Assembly (NCBI RefSeq): GCF_015864575.1
Contig: NZ_JADYWW010000001.1
Location: 310,001 to 374,000 of the forward strand
Origin: Salinibacterium sp. SWN248
Lineage (GTDB): Bacteria; Actinomycetota; Actinomycetes; Actinomycetales; Microbacteriaceae
DNA: 64,000 bases
Direction of reading: 5' to 3'
The position numbers were made by a program, and so were the translations under genes. Of this stretch, positions 1 through 8,043 are shown one piece after another. How positions within the stretch are numbered: the first letter of the stretch is position 1; each line of letters starts with the position of its first letter. The notes beneath the pieces are model-generated. The model worked only from the letters and a program-made list of their open reading frames with translations, made no database searches and was not told where the DNA came from.

Positions 1-164
1 TGAACCGTGCGGTGGTTGATAAGCACGTCGGCAACGAGGCGGGATGCCGCCATAATGTTGGGAGCTTCATCAGTGGTCAGTCGCTCGATGAGGTGCGTCG
101 CGCGCGCCAAGTAGCGCGCAGCGGGTGACTGCACATCGAGAGTCGAGGGGCTCGTGAGAGTCAT
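1..164 (-). CDS. SIS-domain protein, N-terminal part (cut by window edge)
   Basis: Only the first 54 codons lie inside the window. They read MTLTSPSTLDVQ and go on through a helix (RYLARATHLIERL) and AASRLVADVLINHRTV, the usual N-terminal helical pair in front of a SIS (sugar isomerase) phosphosugar-binding fold of the UPF0309/MurQ-like kind. The ATG overlaps the stop of the kinase gene upstream in an ATGA arrangement, so the two are translationally coupled. With an amino-sugar kinase and a GntR/HutC regulator in the same operon, a role on a phosphorylated amino sugar is a reasonable inference. The catalytic part is not visible, so isomerase, deaminase or etherase cannot be told apart. Confidence 0.7.
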   Translation of the reverse strand, partial: MTLTSPSTLDVQSPAARYLARATHLIERLTTDEAPNIMAASRLVADVLINHRTV

Positions 165-1084
165 GCGGGTGTTCCTTTTTTCCACACGTGGATGAGATCG
201 CGATAGAGATTGTCGGTGTCGCCAGTGCCCAGCAGCAGCGCACCTTCGAGAGCGGACGCATCCGCCGGGCGGAATGACATGCCTTCACTGGCGAGATGTT
301 CTACAAGGCGGGCGAAGAGGAGAGTGTTCGGTCCCAACAGTTTGCCGCCAAGAGCCAGCGGAGCATCGTCGCCCACCCACCGAACTCCGACACGAGCGGT
401 AAGGAAGAGCTCGTAAGCCGCTTCGATCACAATGGCGTCGGCGGCGGCATCCCCCTCAGCGGCTGAAGCGAGCACGCCACGGGCGAACTGGGCAATGCGG
501 TTGACCGGGCGGTGGGCGCTATGGAGGCGTGCGGCGATATTCGTGAGGCCATCGAAGTGTTCTGCTGCTCGCGCCGTCAGGGTGGTGCGCGGTCCGCGGC
601 CGTCGAGTTCCTTGAGCACCGCAGAAATACCGCGACTGCCGATCCAGAACCCGCCACCGGCATCCCCCAGAAGATAGCCATCGCCGTCAACCGCGTGGGA
701 TTCTCCCGTGGGGCGCAGAGCGAGACAGGCAACGCCAGTGCCGGTGATGAGCGAGACGCCAGATTCGATGGAGAGTGCTCCGGCGTGGGAGGTGACGGTG
801 TCATCCGCGATCCACACCTCGCTGGCTCCCGTGGTTGCTGCGACAAGTTCTGCGAGACGCGTGGAGGAGGCGGCATCCGCAGGGGACGTAGTGAGACCCA
901 TCACGACCCGATCAACGGGCTCGAACTTGCCGTGTGCCCAGGCGCTCGCCACTGCGGCCGCAACCGTGCGCATGGTGTCGCCCTCAAGGCGGCTCACCCC
1001 ATCGACTTCAACGGTGCCGGGCTGCGCACTGCTTTTGAGGCGGATTCCGGATTGGCCGCCATCGACAGCGAGAACCCGAAGCAT
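161..1084 (-). CDS. BadF/BadG/BcrA-type N-acetylglucosamine kinase-like protein
   Basis: This is a 307-residue ASKHA-fold kinase. The N-terminal phosphate-1 loop is VLAVDGGQSGIR (residues 4-15), followed by a second nucleotide-binding segment around WIADDTVTSHAGAL and an ISGTG-type loop (LITGTGVACLAL), then GGGFWIGSRG. These are hallmarks of the BadF/BadG family, whose members include GlcNAc kinases. The ATG at 1084 is preferred over upstream starts because it shares one base with the TAA stop of the GntR gene (TAATG). The gene ends in an ATGA overlap with the SIS gene. The likely role is cytoplasmic phosphorylation of GlcNAc or a related amino sugar under control of the GntR regulator. The exact sugar is not shown by the sequence. 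Confidence 0.8.
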   Translation of the reverse strand: MLRVLAVDGGQSGIRLKSSAQPGTVEVDGVSRLEGDTMRTVAAAVASAWAHGKFEPVDRVVMGLTTSPADAASSTRLAELVAATTGASEVWIADDTVTSHAGALSIESGVSLITGTGVACLALRPTGESHAVDGDGYLLGDAGGGFWIGSRGISAVLKELDGRGPRTTLTARAAEHFDGLTNIAARLHSAHRPVNRIAQFARGVLASAAEGDAAADAIVIEAAYELFLTARVGVRWVGDDAPLALGGKLLGPNTLLFARLVEHLASEGMSFRPADASALEGALLLGTGDTDNLYRDLIHVWKKGTPA

Positions 1085-1842
1085 TAGCTGTTCCGGGATT
1101 GCTCGGCCGAGAACGCGCCGCCTGAGACCTGAGCTGTGAGCTGGTACTTGTCGCCGCGATAGAAGCAATTGGCGATCATGATGATGTTTCCGCGGGCATC
1201 AGAGTCGACCATCCGGATGCGCAGGCAAGCCTGATTCTCGGAGATCGTGAGAAGCTCGCGCACGCGCTCGTCGGGCAACACAGGCTCGATCGACACATTG
1301 GCGGCACCGGGGGAGATGCGGTAACGGCTGCTGAGGAGTTCGTAGAGGGACCCACCGAGGTCGCTGCCGTTGATGCCGGGAACGAGGGCTTGGGGAATCC
1401 AGACGGTCTCAACTGCCATCGCTTCGCCACTGCCCAAACGCAGGCGCGTGAAGCTGACGACAGGATCACCGGCAGAGATGTGCAATTGAGTGGAGATCGC
1501 GGCATCCGCTGGGGCCACCCGGTAAGCAAGAAGGCGGGCGCCCGGTTCAAGGCCGCGGTCGCGCATATCTTGGGAGAACGAGGTGAGACCGAGCAAGCGC
1601 ACGAAGGGCTGCGGGGTCACGTAGGTGCCGGAACCATGGCGTCGCTCGACGAGGCCTTCGGCGACGAGAGCGTCGACGGCGCGACGAATGGTCATGCGTG
1701 CGACACCCCAGCGGGCACTGAGATCGCGTTCGCTTGGCAGGCTCTTGCCCACCTCTGTCGACGCTACGAGTTCTCGCAAGCGTGCTCTCAGGGTGTGTCT
1801 GGTGGTTTCCTCGACAACGGTCACGCTCTCATTAGAGCCCAT
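1084..1842 (-). CDS. GntR/HutC-family regulator, DasR-like
   Basis: This 252-residue transcription factor has an N-terminal winged helix (residues ~13-80). The recognition region reads LPSERDLSARWGVARMTIRRAVDAL and the wing RRHGSGTYV. A C-terminal UTRA effector domain (~100-245) ends in MIANCFYRGDKYQL, the typical C-terminal UTRA strand. HutC/UTRA regulators of the DasR/NagR type bind phosphorylated amino sugars. Three sites resembling the DasR operator lie in the 191-bp divergent region upstream, one of them 20 bp from the start codon, so autoregulation plus control of the kinase and SIS genes is likely. The gene is first in its operon. That the effector is GlcNAc-6-P or GlcN-6-P is inferred. 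Confidence 0.87.
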   Translation of the reverse strand: MGSNESVTVVEETTRHTLRARLRELVASTEVGKSLPSERDLSARWGVARMTIRRAVDALVAEGLVERRHGSGTYVTPQPFVRLLGLTSFSQDMRDRGLEPGARLLAYRVAPADAAISTQLHISAGDPVVSFTRLRLGSGEAMAVETVWIPQALVPGINGSDLGGSLYELLSSRYRISPGAANVSIEPVLPDERVRELLTISENQACLRIRMVDSDARGNIIMIANCFYRGDKYQLTAQVSGGAFSAEQSRNS

Positions 1843-1861
1843 TTTTGCTACCGCGGTAAAG

Positions 1862-1877
1862 AGTCAATTAGACCACT
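1862..1877. promoter_or_regulatory. dre-like half operator near the gntR start
   Basis: The sequence AGTCAATTAGACCACT has a perfect right half (TAGACCACT) of the DasR-responsive element and a degenerate left half. It lies 20 bp upstream of the GntR start codon, where binding would block transcription or early elongation. Confidence 0.5.
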
Positions 1878-1958
1878 CCGGGGTACATTTGTCCGAAATA
1901 TACTTGAAACATACAAGCAAATCAGCGATTATTGCCCGCAAGTTCGGGGTCAACGCTG

Positions 1959-1974
1959 CCTGGTCTAGACCACT
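1959..1974. promoter_or_regulatory. Near-perfect DasR-type dre operator
   Basis: CCTGGTCTAGACCACT differs at one position from the ACTGGTCTAGACCACT form of the Streptomyces dre consensus, and its core TGGTCTAGACCA is a perfect palindrome. It sits in the middle of the divergent region between the GntR operon and the acetyltransferase gene, so it could serve both promoters. Confidence 0.8.
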
Positions 1975-1993
1975 CCGTTGCCAACGTGAGACC

Positions 1994-2009
1994 TCGGAAC
2001 TAGACCAGT
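1994..2009. promoter_or_regulatory. dre-like operator near the acetyltransferase start
   Basis: TCGGAACTAGACCAGT keeps the full right half of a dre (CTAGACCAGT) with a weak left half. It ends 24 bp before the ATG of the acetyltransferase gene. Together with the site at 1959 it suggests that this gene belongs to the amino-sugar regulon. Confidence 0.5.
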
Positions 2010-2033
2010 TGACGCGGGCGATATGGTGAATCC

Positions 2034-2627
2034 ATGAGACACATTCGGCCTGCGGGTCTCTATGACCTCCCCGGCACCTACCGAGTCTGTCTTCAGACAG
2101 CGGATGCCGGGGCTGATGGGAGCGCTCTCTACGAGAATCCCGACCTCCTCGGCCACATCTACGTCGGCCCGTATGTGGTCGGTGCGCCCGATCTCGCGTT
2201 CGTGATCGTGGATGAACTCGGAGTCGCCGGCTACGTTCTTGGCGCGGCAGACACACGCCAGTTTGAGGCGTGGCAAGAACGTGAGTGGTGGCCGGTATTG
2301 CGCACCCAGTACCCGGCGACGGTGGGCGATTCGCTCGACGATGAACTCATCTCGCACCTTCACTCTCCGGTGGAGGCGCCCGCGGCTGTCGTGGCCGACT
2401 ATCCAGCGCACCTGCACATCGATCTTCTGCCGCGCGCGCAGGGGCAGGGCCTGGGGCGAACGATGCTCGAGACGCTGTTCGAGGCGCTGCGCGCTCGCGG
2501 TGTTAGCGGCATCCATCTGGATGTGGGCGAAGATAACCACAATGCCATCGCGTTCTACCGCCACCTTGGTTTCACAGAACTTGCTCGGGGCGCCGACTCG
2601 ATTTATATGGGAATGGAACTCTCGTGA
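2034..2627 (+). CDS. GNAT acetyltransferase related to the O-GlcNAcase HAT-like domain
   Basis: This is a 197-residue stand-alone GNAT protein. The acetyl-CoA pyrophosphate-binding loop is RAQGQGLGRTM, followed by GIHLDVGEDNHNAIAFYRHLGF, the beta5-alpha4 region of GNATs. The N-terminal half (YVGPYVVGAPDLAFVIVDE, then GYVLGAADTRQFEAW and WWPVLRTQYP) resembles the HAT-like C-terminal domain of eukaryotic O-GlcNAcases and its bacterial single-domain relatives rather than the usual Rim/YjdJ types. It is transcribed divergently from the DasR-like operon and overlaps the following oxidoreductase gene by 4 bp (GTGA). The acceptor substrate is unknown. An amino sugar is a guess from context only. Confidence 0.8.
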   Translation: MRHIRPAGLYDLPGTYRVCLQTADAGADGSALYENPDLLGHIYVGPYVVGAPDLAFVIVDELGVAGYVLGAADTRQFEAWQEREWWPVLRTQYPATVGDSLDDELISHLHSPVEAPAAVVADYPAHLHIDLLPRAQGQGLGRTMLETLFEALRARGVSGIHLDVGEDNHNAIAFYRHLGFTELARGADSIYMGMELS

Positions 2628-3637
2628 TTCTGCCTGAACCGACTGCAACCCCGCTTCGCGGTGGACCAACGTTGCGCTGGGGCGTTCTTGCCCCGGGTGG
2701 GATTGCCACCGACTGGGTTGCCGCCATGCATGCCAACACCGATCAGCGAGTGGTGGCTGTCGCGTCGCGCTCTGCTGATCGTGCCGCAGAGTTCGCCAGG
2801 AAGCACGGCATCGAGCGCAGCTATGGCAGCTATGACCAACTGGTGGCCGACCCCGAGGTCGACATCATCTACGTTGCCGCGCCGAACGTTTTTCACCGGC
2901 CGCTGGCATTGCTCGCCATTTCGGCAGGCAAGCACGTGCTCATCGAGAAGCCGCTCGGTATCGATGCCGCTGATGCTCGCGTGATTGTGGATGCCGCCCG
3001 TGCTGCTGGAGTGTTCGCCATGGAAGCCATGTGGACGCGCTTCTTGCCGCAGACCACGATTATCGCGCAGCTCCTCGCCGGAGGGGAGCTCGGCGATCTG
3101 AAGGTTGTCACCGCCGACTTTGGGGCTAACTTTGGCGCCCCCGCCGGCCAGCCCGTGTTTGACCCGACTATGGGTGGTGGCTCGCTGCGCGACATCGGCA
3201 TCTATCCGGTCTGGTTTTCTCGCTTCGCTCTCGGCGCCTCCACCTCGGCGTTCGCTCGGGGGCGGATGCTCGACACGGGCGTTGACGGGCAGGCGGCCAT
3301 GATTCTCGACCACGCCACCGGTGCCCAAGCTGTGTTGCACACGACCATGCAGGCCGACACCCCCACGGAGGCCCGCATCAACGGCACCCGTGCTCGCGTT
3401 GAGGTGCGCACACCGTTTTATGCGCCGAACGGGTTTGCGGTGGTGCGCGACGACGAGCGCACCGAGTTCACCGACGGCACCGGACTCCGCGGCCGCGAGG
3501 GGCTGTCGTTTCAGACGACGGCGATTGCCCAGCACATTGCGGATGGGCGCACCGAAGCTCCCGAGCATCCGCTGGATGTCTCACTAGAGATTCTGGAGAC
3601 GCTCGACACGATGCGCGCCCAGATCGAGGCGGGCTAG
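2624..3637 (+). CDS. Gfo/Idh/MocA-family oxidoreductase
   Basis: This 337-residue NAD(P)-dependent sugar or polyol dehydrogenase begins with a Rossmann fold (WGVLAPGGIATDW, residues ~20-32). The family motif EKPLGIDAADA (around residue 107) supplies the Lys that acts in catalysis. The C-terminal alpha/beta domain follows, with GGGSLRDIGIYPVWF. The start is the GTG at 2624, overlapping the acetyltransferase stop by 4 bp, so it is probably co-transcribed and controlled with the amino-sugar locus. The substrate cannot be read from the sequence. Members of this family oxidise sugars, inositols or glycosides. Confidence 0.85.
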   Translation: MILPEPTATPLRGGPTLRWGVLAPGGIATDWVAAMHANTDQRVVAVASRSADRAAEFARKHGIERSYGSYDQLVADPEVDIIYVAAPNVFHRPLALLAISAGKHVLIEKPLGIDAADARVIVDAARAAGVFAMEAMWTRFLPQTTIIAQLLAGGELGDLKVVTADFGANFGAPAGQPVFDPTMGGGSLRDIGIYPVWFSRFALGASTSAFARGRMLDTGVDGQAAMILDHATGAQAVLHTTMQADTPTEARINGTRARVEVRTPFYAPNGFAVVRDDERTEFTDGTGLRGREGLSFQTTAIAQHIADGRTEAPEHPLDVSLEILETLDTMRAQIEAG

Positions 3638-3695
3638 CGGGCTGAAAACCCCAAGCGGACCATGCCGGTTCGGCGACACGGCCCGCGCGGCGGGG

Positions 3696-4343
3696 CTAGG
3701 CGGCCGCTTTTGCGCGCGACAGGTCGATGAATAAGTCCGTGTTGAACTTGTAGGCGGCGAGTACTTCGTTAATGACGCGGTCACGCTCGGCGTCATCCCA
3801 CTCGACAGCATCGAGCTGGTCGCGATACGTGATTTTGAACTCTTTGGGCTTGGCAATCTGGTCGAAGAGGTAGAAGCCGACACCGTTGGTTTCGAACCCG
3901 AACTGGCGCTGCATGAGCGTGCGGATGACTTGGCCACCAGAGAGGTCGCCGAGGTAGCGCGTGTAGTGGTGCGCGATGAATCCGCCAGCCCAGTCCTGGG
4001 CTGCGATCTCGCGCACGCGGGCCGCATAGGCGGCGGCGGTGGGGAGGGGAGCGATCTGGTCGCGCCAGTCGGCGCCGATCAGAAACTCGAGGTCCGCTTC
4101 GATCGCGGGCAGGCGCGTGAGCTGCGAGGTGATGAAAGGCGCGGCAACTGGGTTGCTGGCGAAATGGTCAGCAGCGGCTTCAATGGCTTCGTAGATGAAG
4201 TAGTGCTGGGCCACCAACGCGATGTAGTCCTCGCGGGTTCCCTTTCCCGTCATGAGGTCTTTCATGAAGTCAGCGCCTTCGCTGTCTCCGTGGCTCGACC
4301 ACGTGCGCTCACGAAGAGCCTGCGAGAACGGAATTACTGCCAC
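3696..4343 (-). CDS. hmuO: Heme oxygenase (biliverdin-producing)
   Basis: This 215-residue, all-helical heme oxygenase cleaves heme to biliverdin, CO and Fe2+ in the cytoplasm. The proximal heme ligand is His18 in TWSSHGDSE. The distal helix with the conserved glycine kink is YLGDLSGGQVIR (around residue 124). YEAIEAAADHFASNP matches the family too. The length equals that of the Corynebacterium diphtheriae enzyme. The gene is divergent from an MFS exporter and convergent with the oxidoreductase gene. A DUF2470 heme-utilisation protein is encoded 3.3 kb away. Iron acquisition from heme is the likely role. I see no clear iron-regulator box. Confidence 0.93.
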   Translation of the reverse strand: MAVIPFSQALRERTWSSHGDSEGADFMKDLMTGKGTREDYIALVAQHYFIYEAIEAAADHFASNPVAAPFITSQLTRLPAIEADLEFLIGADWRDQIAPLPTAAAYAARVREIAAQDWAGGFIAHHYTRYLGDLSGGQVIRTLMQRQFGFETNGVGFYLFDQIAKPKEFKITYRDQLDAVEWDDAERDRVINEVLAAYKFNTDLFIDLSRAKAAA

Positions 4344-4452
4344 GGGGGTCTCCTAGCAAAAGCGGGGTTAGGTGACCCTCACTCTAGCGAAGGCGAATTG
4401 GGCGAAACATCATCCGAAAGTTGGGTATTCGGCGGGACTGTATCGTGAGCAC

Positions 4453-5967
4453 GTGAGTGCAACTGAACAACCCCGGGTGATGGCAACGACTAAGCAGTGG
4501 TTGGCGCTGGGGGTGCTGATGCTGCCGACTCTGTTGGTGTCGATCGACAACACCGTACTGAGCTTTGCCCTGCCGAGCATTGCCCGCGATCTACGCCCGA
4601 GTGCGGTTGTGCAACTCTGGATTGTTGACGTCTATCCGCTGGTGCTGGCCGCACTGTTGGTGGGGATGGGCAACCTTGGCGATCGCTTTGGCCGCCGTCG
4701 GCTGCTGCTCGTCGGCGCTTCGGGGTTCGGCATCGTTTCGGTGCTCGCGGCCTTCGCGCCCGACGCCACGTCGCTTGTTCTCGCTCGCATTCTGCTGGGC
4801 GTCTTCGGCGCGATGCTGATGCCCTCGACGTTGTCGTTGCTGCGCTCGCTGTTTGTGGATCGCCGTCAGCGGCGCCTCGCGATCGCGATTTGGGCCGCCG
4901 GGTTCTCGGCGGGTTCTGCCATCGGGCCACTCGTCGGGGGAGTGCTGCTGGAGAACTTCTGGTGGGGATCGGTGTTTCTCGTCGCCGTGCCGTTCCTGCT
5001 GCCGCTGCTGATCTTCGCGCCCGTTTTGATTCCCGAATCGAAGGATCCGACCCCCGGGCCGTTTGACCTGGGCAGCATCCTTTTGTCGATTCTCACGCTC
5101 GGCCCGGCGGTGTACGCGATCAAAGAACTCGCAACTGAGGGCGTGGGAGTGCTGCCCATTGCCCTGTTAGCAATTGCGGCGCTGTCTGGCGTTCTTTTTG
5201 TGCGCCGGCTGCTGGGGCAGGCCAACCCCATGCTCGATATGCAACTCTTTCGCGTGCCCTCCTTCAGCGGTGCCGTGCTCGTGAACCTCGTGAGCGTCTT
5301 CTCGTTGCTCGGTCTGCTTTTCTTCCTCACCCAGCACCTTCAGCTGGTGGAGGGATTGAGCCCGTTCGACGCTGCTCTCGCGCTGACGCCCGGCATTCTC
5401 GTGATCATTGTGGCGGGGCTCGTGGTGGTGCCGCTTGTGCGTTTCGTGCGGCCGGGCTATCTGATGGCGGGCGGCCTCACGCTGTCGCTGCTTGCGTACG
5501 GCTCCATCGCTCTGACCGGTAGCGATGCCACGGTGCAGAGCTACATCGTGGCGTTCTGTGTTCTCGGTGCCGGAATCGGTTCGGCCGAGACCCTGTCGAA
5601 CGACCTCATCATTTCGAGCGTGACGCCAGACAAAGCGGGGGCGGCATCCGGAGTCTCAGAGACCGCCTATGAACTTGGCGCAGTGCTGGGAACCGCGGTA
5701 TTAGGCAGCATTTTGACCGCGTCGTACCGTTCGACGATCGACATTCCCCAGGGTCTGAGTGCTGTGGATGCGACCGCAGCACGTGAAACGTTGGGTGGTG
5801 CCGTAGAAGTTGCGTCCACTCTTCCCGGAGGGCTTGGCGAAGAACTGTTGGAGTCAGCGCGTCACGCCTTCGATTCAGGCGTAGTGGCCACATCGTGGGT
5901 TGCCGTCGGCCTCATGGCCGTTGCTATCACAATCACTCTGGTGACCTTGAGGTCAGTGCGGAGCTAG
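4453..5967 (+). CDS. MFS drug/proton antiporter, DHA2 family (SmvA/QacA-like)
   Basis: This is a protein of about 504 residues with roughly 14 transmembrane segments. Motif D1 in TM1 is SIDNTVLSFALPSIARDL. Motif A after TM2 is GNLGDRFGRRRLLLVG. Motif C is in TM5 (GFSAGSAIGPLVGGVL). This pattern is typical of the 14-TM DHA2 exporters of cationic biocides and drugs. The GTG at 4453 is chosen as start; an upstream extension would begin with residues unlike the family, and the ATG at 4480 is an alternative. The stop overlaps that of the convergent membrane-protein gene in a CTAG arrangement. The substrate is not determined. Confidence 0.88.
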   Translation: MSATEQPRVMATTKQWLALGVLMLPTLLVSIDNTVLSFALPSIARDLRPSAVVQLWIVDVYPLVLAALLVGMGNLGDRFGRRRLLLVGASGFGIVSVLAAFAPDATSLVLARILLGVFGAMLMPSTLSLLRSLFVDRRQRRLAIAIWAAGFSAGSAIGPLVGGVLLENFWWGSVFLVAVPFLLPLLIFAPVLIPESKDPTPGPFDLGSILLSILTLGPAVYAIKELATEGVGVLPIALLAIAALSGVLFVRRLLGQANPMLDMQLFRVPSFSGAVLVNLVSVFSLLGLLFFLTQHLQLVEGLSPFDAALALTPGILVIIVAGLVVVPLVRFVRPGYLMAGGLTLSLLAYGSIALTGSDATVQSYIVAFCVLGAGIGSAETLSNDLIISSVTPDKAGAASGVSETAYELGAVLGTAVLGSILTASYRSTIDIPQGLSAVDATAARETLGGAVEVASTLPGGLGEELLESARHAFDSGVVATSWVAVGLMAVAITITLVTLRSVRS

Positions 5968-6563
5968 TGACCTTCGTGGTTGGGAAGGTTGAACATGTCG
6001 TCAACGCCTTCGTCAGTGCCCTCGTCAGTGGGAACATCGCGCTGCGGAGTGAATGAGCCATCGTGTTCGCCATGGGGCTGGGCATAGATTCCAGCCTCCG
6101 TGGCAGCAAGAGCAGGGGTCGTCAGGGCAGCGACTGCCAGGGCGCCAACAGTGAGAGCGATGAGGTAGCGTCCAGCACTGGGTGCTGACGCAGTGGCGTT
6201 CGTGCCTTCACGAGTTCGACGAGAGTGGAGCGCTAGGGTGCCCGCCACAAAAAGTTGGAACAGGGCAGCGATTCCCCACGGCACGACATCCAAGGACGCA
6301 CCGAGCGCCGGATTCTGGAAGACGGATGCTGCGGTAAGCAGCAGCCCCCAGGTGACAAGTGGCGCTACCGCTACGACCATGGCGATGCGAGCAAACGGCA
6401 GTGTGTCGCGGGTGAAGGCCAGAATGCCCCACCCGAACTCGACGACACCAAGAATGGCGAGAGGGATGCCCAGCGCGAGAGGGGAACCGATCACGAGTGC
6501 AACATGGATTAGGCCGGTGCCTACTGCGGCAAAAGCGATCCAAGTTCGGGTAATTGCGGACAT
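5964..6563 (-). CDS. Membrane protein with His/Asp-rich C-terminal tail
   Basis: This 199-residue protein is of no family I can name. There are four hydrophobic segments in the first ~115 residues, a basic loop (HSRRTREG), then a fifth hydrophobic stretch (YLIALTVGALAVAALTTPALA) that looks like an internal signal/anchor. The tail is acidic and His-containing (HGEHDGS to NHEGH) and could bind a metal outside the cell. A strong ribosome site (GAGGAG) lies before the ATG at 6563. It is probably the last gene of an operon with the two DUF4383 genes. Its stop overlaps the MFS stop on the other strand. Confidence 0.65.
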   Translation of the reverse strand: MSAITRTWIAFAAVGTGLIHVALVIGSPLALGIPLAILGVVEFGWGILAFTRDTLPFARIAMVVAVAPLVTWGLLLTAASVFQNPALGASLDVVPWGIAALFQLFVAGTLALHSRRTREGTNATASAPSAGRYLIALTVGALAVAALTTPALAATEAGIYAQPHGEHDGSFTPQRDVPTDEGTDEGVDDMFNLPNHEGH

Positions 6564-6607
6564 GACGGTTCTCCTCTCGGTGCGTGATCTGGGACTAGTG
6601 GTGCGAG

Positions 6608-7015
6608 TTATGCGGTGACGCCTGCTGCGCGCTTGTCGGCACCGAGGCCAACAGCGAGCAAGACGGCAGCGCTGGCAAAGTGCAGCACGTTGTCAGCAGC
6701 GTTTAGGGCCAAAATGTTCAGCGCTGAACCTACGAGGAAGAGACCGAGGAAGCCGAGCGCCAGATAAGCAAAACCGATTACGGAGTTCACGGTTCGGGCT
6801 GCCTTCACGTTGGAGAGGCCGGCCAGCAGCAGGGCAGCACCAATGAGAAGGTGAGCCACGTTGTGGAAGATGTTCACTTCGAACAGGCCCAGCAGCAGTC
6901 CACCCTCAGTGGCGAAGAATCCGACACCGTTCGTGACGGTGAAGCCGAGCAGTCCGACGAGAATGTAGACCGCGCCGAAAACTGTTGCCAACAGGCGGTT
7001 AGGTGATTTAGTCAT
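6608..7015 (-). CDS. DUF4383 membrane protein (copy 1)
   Basis: This 135-residue protein has four transmembrane helices. The family pattern is visible: an SPNRLLATVFGAVYILVGLLG N-terminus, VGFFATEGG, NIFHNVAHLLIGAALL, and a final helix with ADNVLHFASAAVLLAVGLGADKR. The start at 7015 is preferred over the further upstream one because GAGGAGGC lies 8-10 bases before it. It is about as long as, and clearly paralogous to, the next gene upstream. The function of DUF4383 is unknown. Members are common in actinobacteria and often occur near stress genes. Confidence 0.85.
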   Translation of the reverse strand: MTKSPNRLLATVFGAVYILVGLLGFTVTNGVGFFATEGGLLLGLFEVNIFHNVAHLLIGAALLLAGLSNVKAARTVNSVIGFAYLALGFLGLFLVGSALNILALNAADNVLHFASAAVLLAVGLGADKRAAGVTA

Positions 7016-7145
7016 TACAGTGCCTCCTCTGCGCAAACCCAGTGCTCGCGCGGTTGACTTTTATTCGTAGCCGTCGCCGAACTGGTTTGGAGCGCGTATT
7101 AGCGAGTCGGGGTGGAGTGAGGATGCACCACCCGTTCGGAGAGGA

Positions 7146-7553
7146 TTACGCGCTCACGCCGGTCACACGGCTGTCGGCACCGATGCCAACGAGTAACAGC
7201 ACGACGGCGGCCGCAAAGTGCAGAACGTTGCCGGCGGCATTGAGCGCCAGAACGTTGAATTCTGACCCGATAAGCAGCAGCCCGGCGAAGCCGAGGAGGA
7301 GAAGGGCGAAGCCCAATCCGGAATTGACCGCGCGCGCAGCAGCCCGGTTCGAGAGCGCTGCCAGCACCAAAGCCGCGCCAACCACTAGGTGGATAACGTT
7401 GTGGAAACCGTTCACTTGGAACATGCTGGCGAGCATTCCACCCTCGGTCGCGAAGAAGCCAGCTCCGCCGGTGACAGTGAAGCCGAGCAGACCAAAGAGA
7501 ACAAAGAATCCGCCGACAATGGCCCCGAGCATACGGTTGGGCGAGCGAGTCAT
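7146..7553 (-). CDS. DUF4383 membrane protein (copy 2)
   Basis: This 135-residue paralogue of the gene at 6608-7015 has the same four-helix plan and the same motifs (SPNRMLGAIVGG, GFFATEGGMLASMF, NGFHNVIHLVVGAAL, AGNVLHFAAAVVLLLVGIGADSR). The ribosome site is AGAGGGG before the ATG at 7553. The pair arose by tandem duplication. The 130 bp between them holds no gene. Function unknown. Confidence 0.85.
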   Translation of the reverse strand: MTRSPNRMLGAIVGGFFVLFGLLGFTVTGGAGFFATEGGMLASMFQVNGFHNVIHLVVGAALVLAALSNRAAARAVNSGLGFALLLLGFAGLLLIGSEFNVLALNAAGNVLHFAAAVVLLLVGIGADSRVTGVSA

Positions 7554-7678
7554 GGTGGTTCCCCTCTTGTGCGCACACTAGGTGAGTGCGCGGTGCTGCT
7601 TCCTATTCGTACTCCTCCCCGGTGCCGTTTCGCTAGGGCAAGGGAGGGTGAAACGATGAAGTGGATGCCGCCGAGTTG

Positions 7679-7981
7679 CTAACTGTGTGGTCGAGCTTCG
7701 ACGCCCAATTTTGCACACGCGGCGTCGTAGAGCTTCACGATCTCGTGGCGGATCTCCGCGCGCTCGGTAATCTCCGTGCTCCAGGGCACGGTCACGTGAT
7801 GTTCGATGCCGTCGACATCCGAATACTGCCACGTTCCCTCGGTGCCATCGAGCGACACCATGGCCGCAGAAATGGCGGAGGATTCTGCGAAGGCGCGCAC
7901 AATGAGCAAGTTGTCATCGTTGTGGTCGCTGTTCATATGGGCGAGTACTGCGGACACAATTTCTTCACTGAAAGTAGTCAC
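7679..7981 (-). CDS. DUF2470 protein, heme-utilisation type
   Basis: This is a 100-residue protein consisting of a single DUF2470 domain: FSEEIVSAVLAHMNSDHNDD at the N-terminus, then the acidic/His motif and a C-terminal helix (EIRHEIVKLYDAACAKLGV). The domain forms the C-terminal part of HugZ-like heme-degrading proteins and also occurs alone. No split-barrel flavin domain is present here, so this is a domain-only form. A heme oxygenase gene at 3.7 kb makes a role in heme binding or turnover plausible. It is divergent from the copper ATPase gene. Confidence 0.8.
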   Translation of the reverse strand: MTTFSEEIVSAVLAHMNSDHNDDNLLIVRAFAESSAISAAMVSLDGTEGTWQYSDVDGIEHHVTVPWSTEITERAEIRHEIVKLYDAACAKLGVEARPHS

Positions 7982-8023
7982 GGCTCTACGGTAGCTGGGA
8001 GTCGCCGGGTTTGGGGTTGCTCC

Positions 8024-8040
8024 ATACCCTAGAGGGGTAT
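8024..8040. promoter_or_regulatory. CsoR-type copper operator
   Basis: ATACCCTAGAGGGGTAT is a near-palindrome (ATACCC with GGGTAT) of the kind bound by CsoR copper repressors. It ends 3 bp before the proposed GTG start of the copper ATPase gene. Part of it (GAGGGG) also serves as the likely ribosome-binding site, so repressor binding and translation initiation use overlapping sequence. Confidence 0.65.
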
Positions 8041-8043
8041 AGC

